Assembly: GCF_001426265.1 (NCBI RefSeq) | Contig: NZ_LMDG01000001.1 | Span: 192,450-256,449, forward strand | From: Rhizobium sp. Root1220 | Lineage (GTDB): Bacteria > Pseudomonadota > Alphaproteobacteria > Rhizobiales > Rhizobiaceae | Direction: 5' to 3' | DNA length: 64,000 nt | Shown: positions 63,162-64,000 of the stretch, piece by piece | Numbering within the stretch: the first letter of the stretch is position 1 | How the letters are laid out: every line of letters begins with the position of its first letter | Made by a program: the position numbers and the translations under genes | Notes under the pieces: generated by a model | The model's input: only the letters and a program-made list of their open reading frames with translations | Told to the model about the DNA's origin: nothing | Database searches by the model: none

Positions 63162-64000
63162 TCATGCCGTTCGCTTTCTTCCCAGCGACACCAGGCGCCC
63201 GTCGATAGCCGCGAGGCCAATCGCGATCATCGCCATGCCGATGAGATGCTTGGCCTGCAGTTGCTCGCCAAGGAAAGCCACACCGAGAAGAATGGCGCTG
63301 ACGGGGATCAGGAACGTGACAAGCATCAGGTTGGTCGCACCGGCCGTTGCCAGGATGCGGAAGAACAGCACGTAAGCAACCGCTGTGGATAGTAACGCGA
63401 GGCCGAGCAAGGCCATCCAGGTCTCGGCTGATGGCGACGCCAGGGTCCAGGGCTGATCGACGATAAGGGCGATCGGCAACATTAGGAAGGCGGAGGCCGT
63501 CACTTGGCCCGCAGCCGGAATGAGCGGAGCCATGCCCATTTGGCGGAAGCGCCGACCGAATATGCCGGCGAAGGCGTAGGACAGCGCCGCGCCTAGCACG
63601 GCGAGCTGGGCCAGCACATTCGACCCGAGATCCCGGAGCACGTCGAAACCGATCATGTAGGCGACGCCGGCAAAGCCGACGAGGACGCCTACCAGCCGGT
63701 TGCCAGTCATTTTCTCGTCGGCCGTCAGCAGATGCGCCACGATGACGCCGAAAAGCGGCGTCGTCGCGTTGAGGATCGACGCAAGGCCGCTGGCGATGTG
63801 CGTCTGCCCCCAGACGATCAGGCAAAAAGGGATCATGTTGTTGAGCACGCCCATGCCGAAGAAGGCCACCCATGACTTGGCATCGCGCGGCATGGCGTGG
63901 CCGGTGACACGCACGATGAGGTTGAGTGCGATAGCTGCGATCACCACGCGGCCGGAAACGATGGTAAAAGGTGGCAGGCTCTTCACCAGAATACCGTTGA
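63162..64000 (-). CDS. EamA/DMT-superfamily transporter (partial, N-terminus beyond window)
   Basis: At least 279 residues are visible; the frame remains open at the right edge (NGILVKSLPPFTIVSGRVVIAAIALNL at the start of the visible part). The protein has two EamA repeats with about ten helices in all, including AHLLTADEKMTGNRLVGVLVGFAGVAYMIG and LLGVAFLGEQLQAKHLIGMAMIAIGLAAIDGR. GTG 63986 is possible, but the upstream residues fit the family, so the real start is probably outside. The substrate is unknown. It converges on hemW, with 13 bases between the stops. Confidence 0.9.
   Translation of the reverse strand, partial: NGILVKSLPPFTIVSGRVVIAAIALNLIVRVTGHAMPRDAKSWVAFFGMGVLNNMIPFCLIVWGQTHIASGLASILNATTPLFGVIVAHLLTADEKMTGNRLVGVLVGFAGVAYMIGFDVLRDLGSNVLAQLAVLGAALSYAFAGIFGRRFRQMGMAPLIPAAGQVTASAFLMLPIALIVDQPWTLASPSAETWMALLGLALLSTAVAYVLFFRILATAGATNLMLVTFLIPVSAILLGVAFLGEQLQAKHLIGMAMIAIGLAAIDGRLVSLGRKRTA

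Noticed and set aside
1..64000. tRNA, rRNA, CRISPR, insertion sequence or prophage content
   Set aside because: Reading the intergenic gaps showed no cloverleaf or rRNA-like sequence, no regularly spaced direct repeats, no transposase or integrase gene, and no change in gene character suggesting an island.

Overview
The window is a compact, GC-rich chromosomal segment from an alphaproteobacterium. It most resembles the Rhizobiaceae (Sinorhizobium/Ensifer or a close Rhizobium relative). The evidence is the gene content and order: ptsN-hpf-rpoN-lptB-lptA-lptC, olsB next to a malic enzyme/phosphotransacetylase fusion, mutS-glnD-murJ, fur-plsC-miaB-phoH-ybeY-corC-lnt, a PhrR/PraR-type regulator next to metK, and hrcA/grpE beside rph-rdgB-hemW. 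It looks like core chromosome. I saw no insertion sequence, prophage, CRISPR array, rRNA or tRNA. Genus and species cannot be fixed from sequence reading alone.

Layout. 1-5.7 kb: an edge-truncated PEP mutase-like gene, a HAD pyrimidine nucleotidase, a secreted four-EF-hand protein, a LOG-family protein, dapD, dapE and a membrane protein. 5.7-8.5 kb (minus): def, fmt, truA, arsC. 8.6-15 kb: a globin-coupled soluble chemoreceptor, rmuC, a ribokinase-type kinase and a membrane chemoreceptor ending in a CheR/CheB tether. 15-20.3 kb (minus): the LPS-transport genes lptC-lptA-lptB, then rpoN, hpf and ptsN. 20.5-23.3 kb: sppA, ihfB, a LapA-like protein and an HtrA-like protein that has lost its catalytic triad. 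23.3-29.1 kb: a GNAT and a CoxG-like protein (minus), then two RNA methyltransferases, lspA and a hybrid sensor kinase. 29.2-40.7 kb: olsB, the malic enzyme gene (minus), mutS, a small unknown gene, glnD, murJ and a convergent M15 peptidase. 40.9-55.4 kb: a nearly unbroken plus-strand run from a VOC protein and trpS through nfuA, tsaB-rimI, fur, an acyltransferase, miaB, phoH-ybeY-corC-lnt, phrR, metK and trmB. 55.6-64 kb: hsp20 with DUF1150, a nucleoside hydrolase, grpE, a GFA protein, hrcA, rph-VOC-rdgB-hemW and an edge-truncated EamA transporter.

How the genes work together. Several pathways have more than one step here. These are lysine/peptidoglycan precursor synthesis (dapD, dapE, murJ, M15 peptidase), translation initiation and termination of signal processing (def, fmt), lipoprotein maturation (lspA, lnt), outer-membrane building (lptABC), ornithine-lipid synthesis (olsB and probably the PlsC-type gene), nitrogen/PTS control (rpoN, ptsN, glnD), protein folding (hsp20, grpE, hrcA) and RNA maturation (truA, miaB, ybeY, rph, trmB).

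The observations most worth following are the triad-less HtrA protein, a hairpin over the hsp20 ribosome-binding site, a large dyad before metK, a Pho-box-like repeat before olsB, a CtrA-like site before the globin chemoreceptor, and small conserved-looking genes of unknown role. I found no clearly new multi-gene system.
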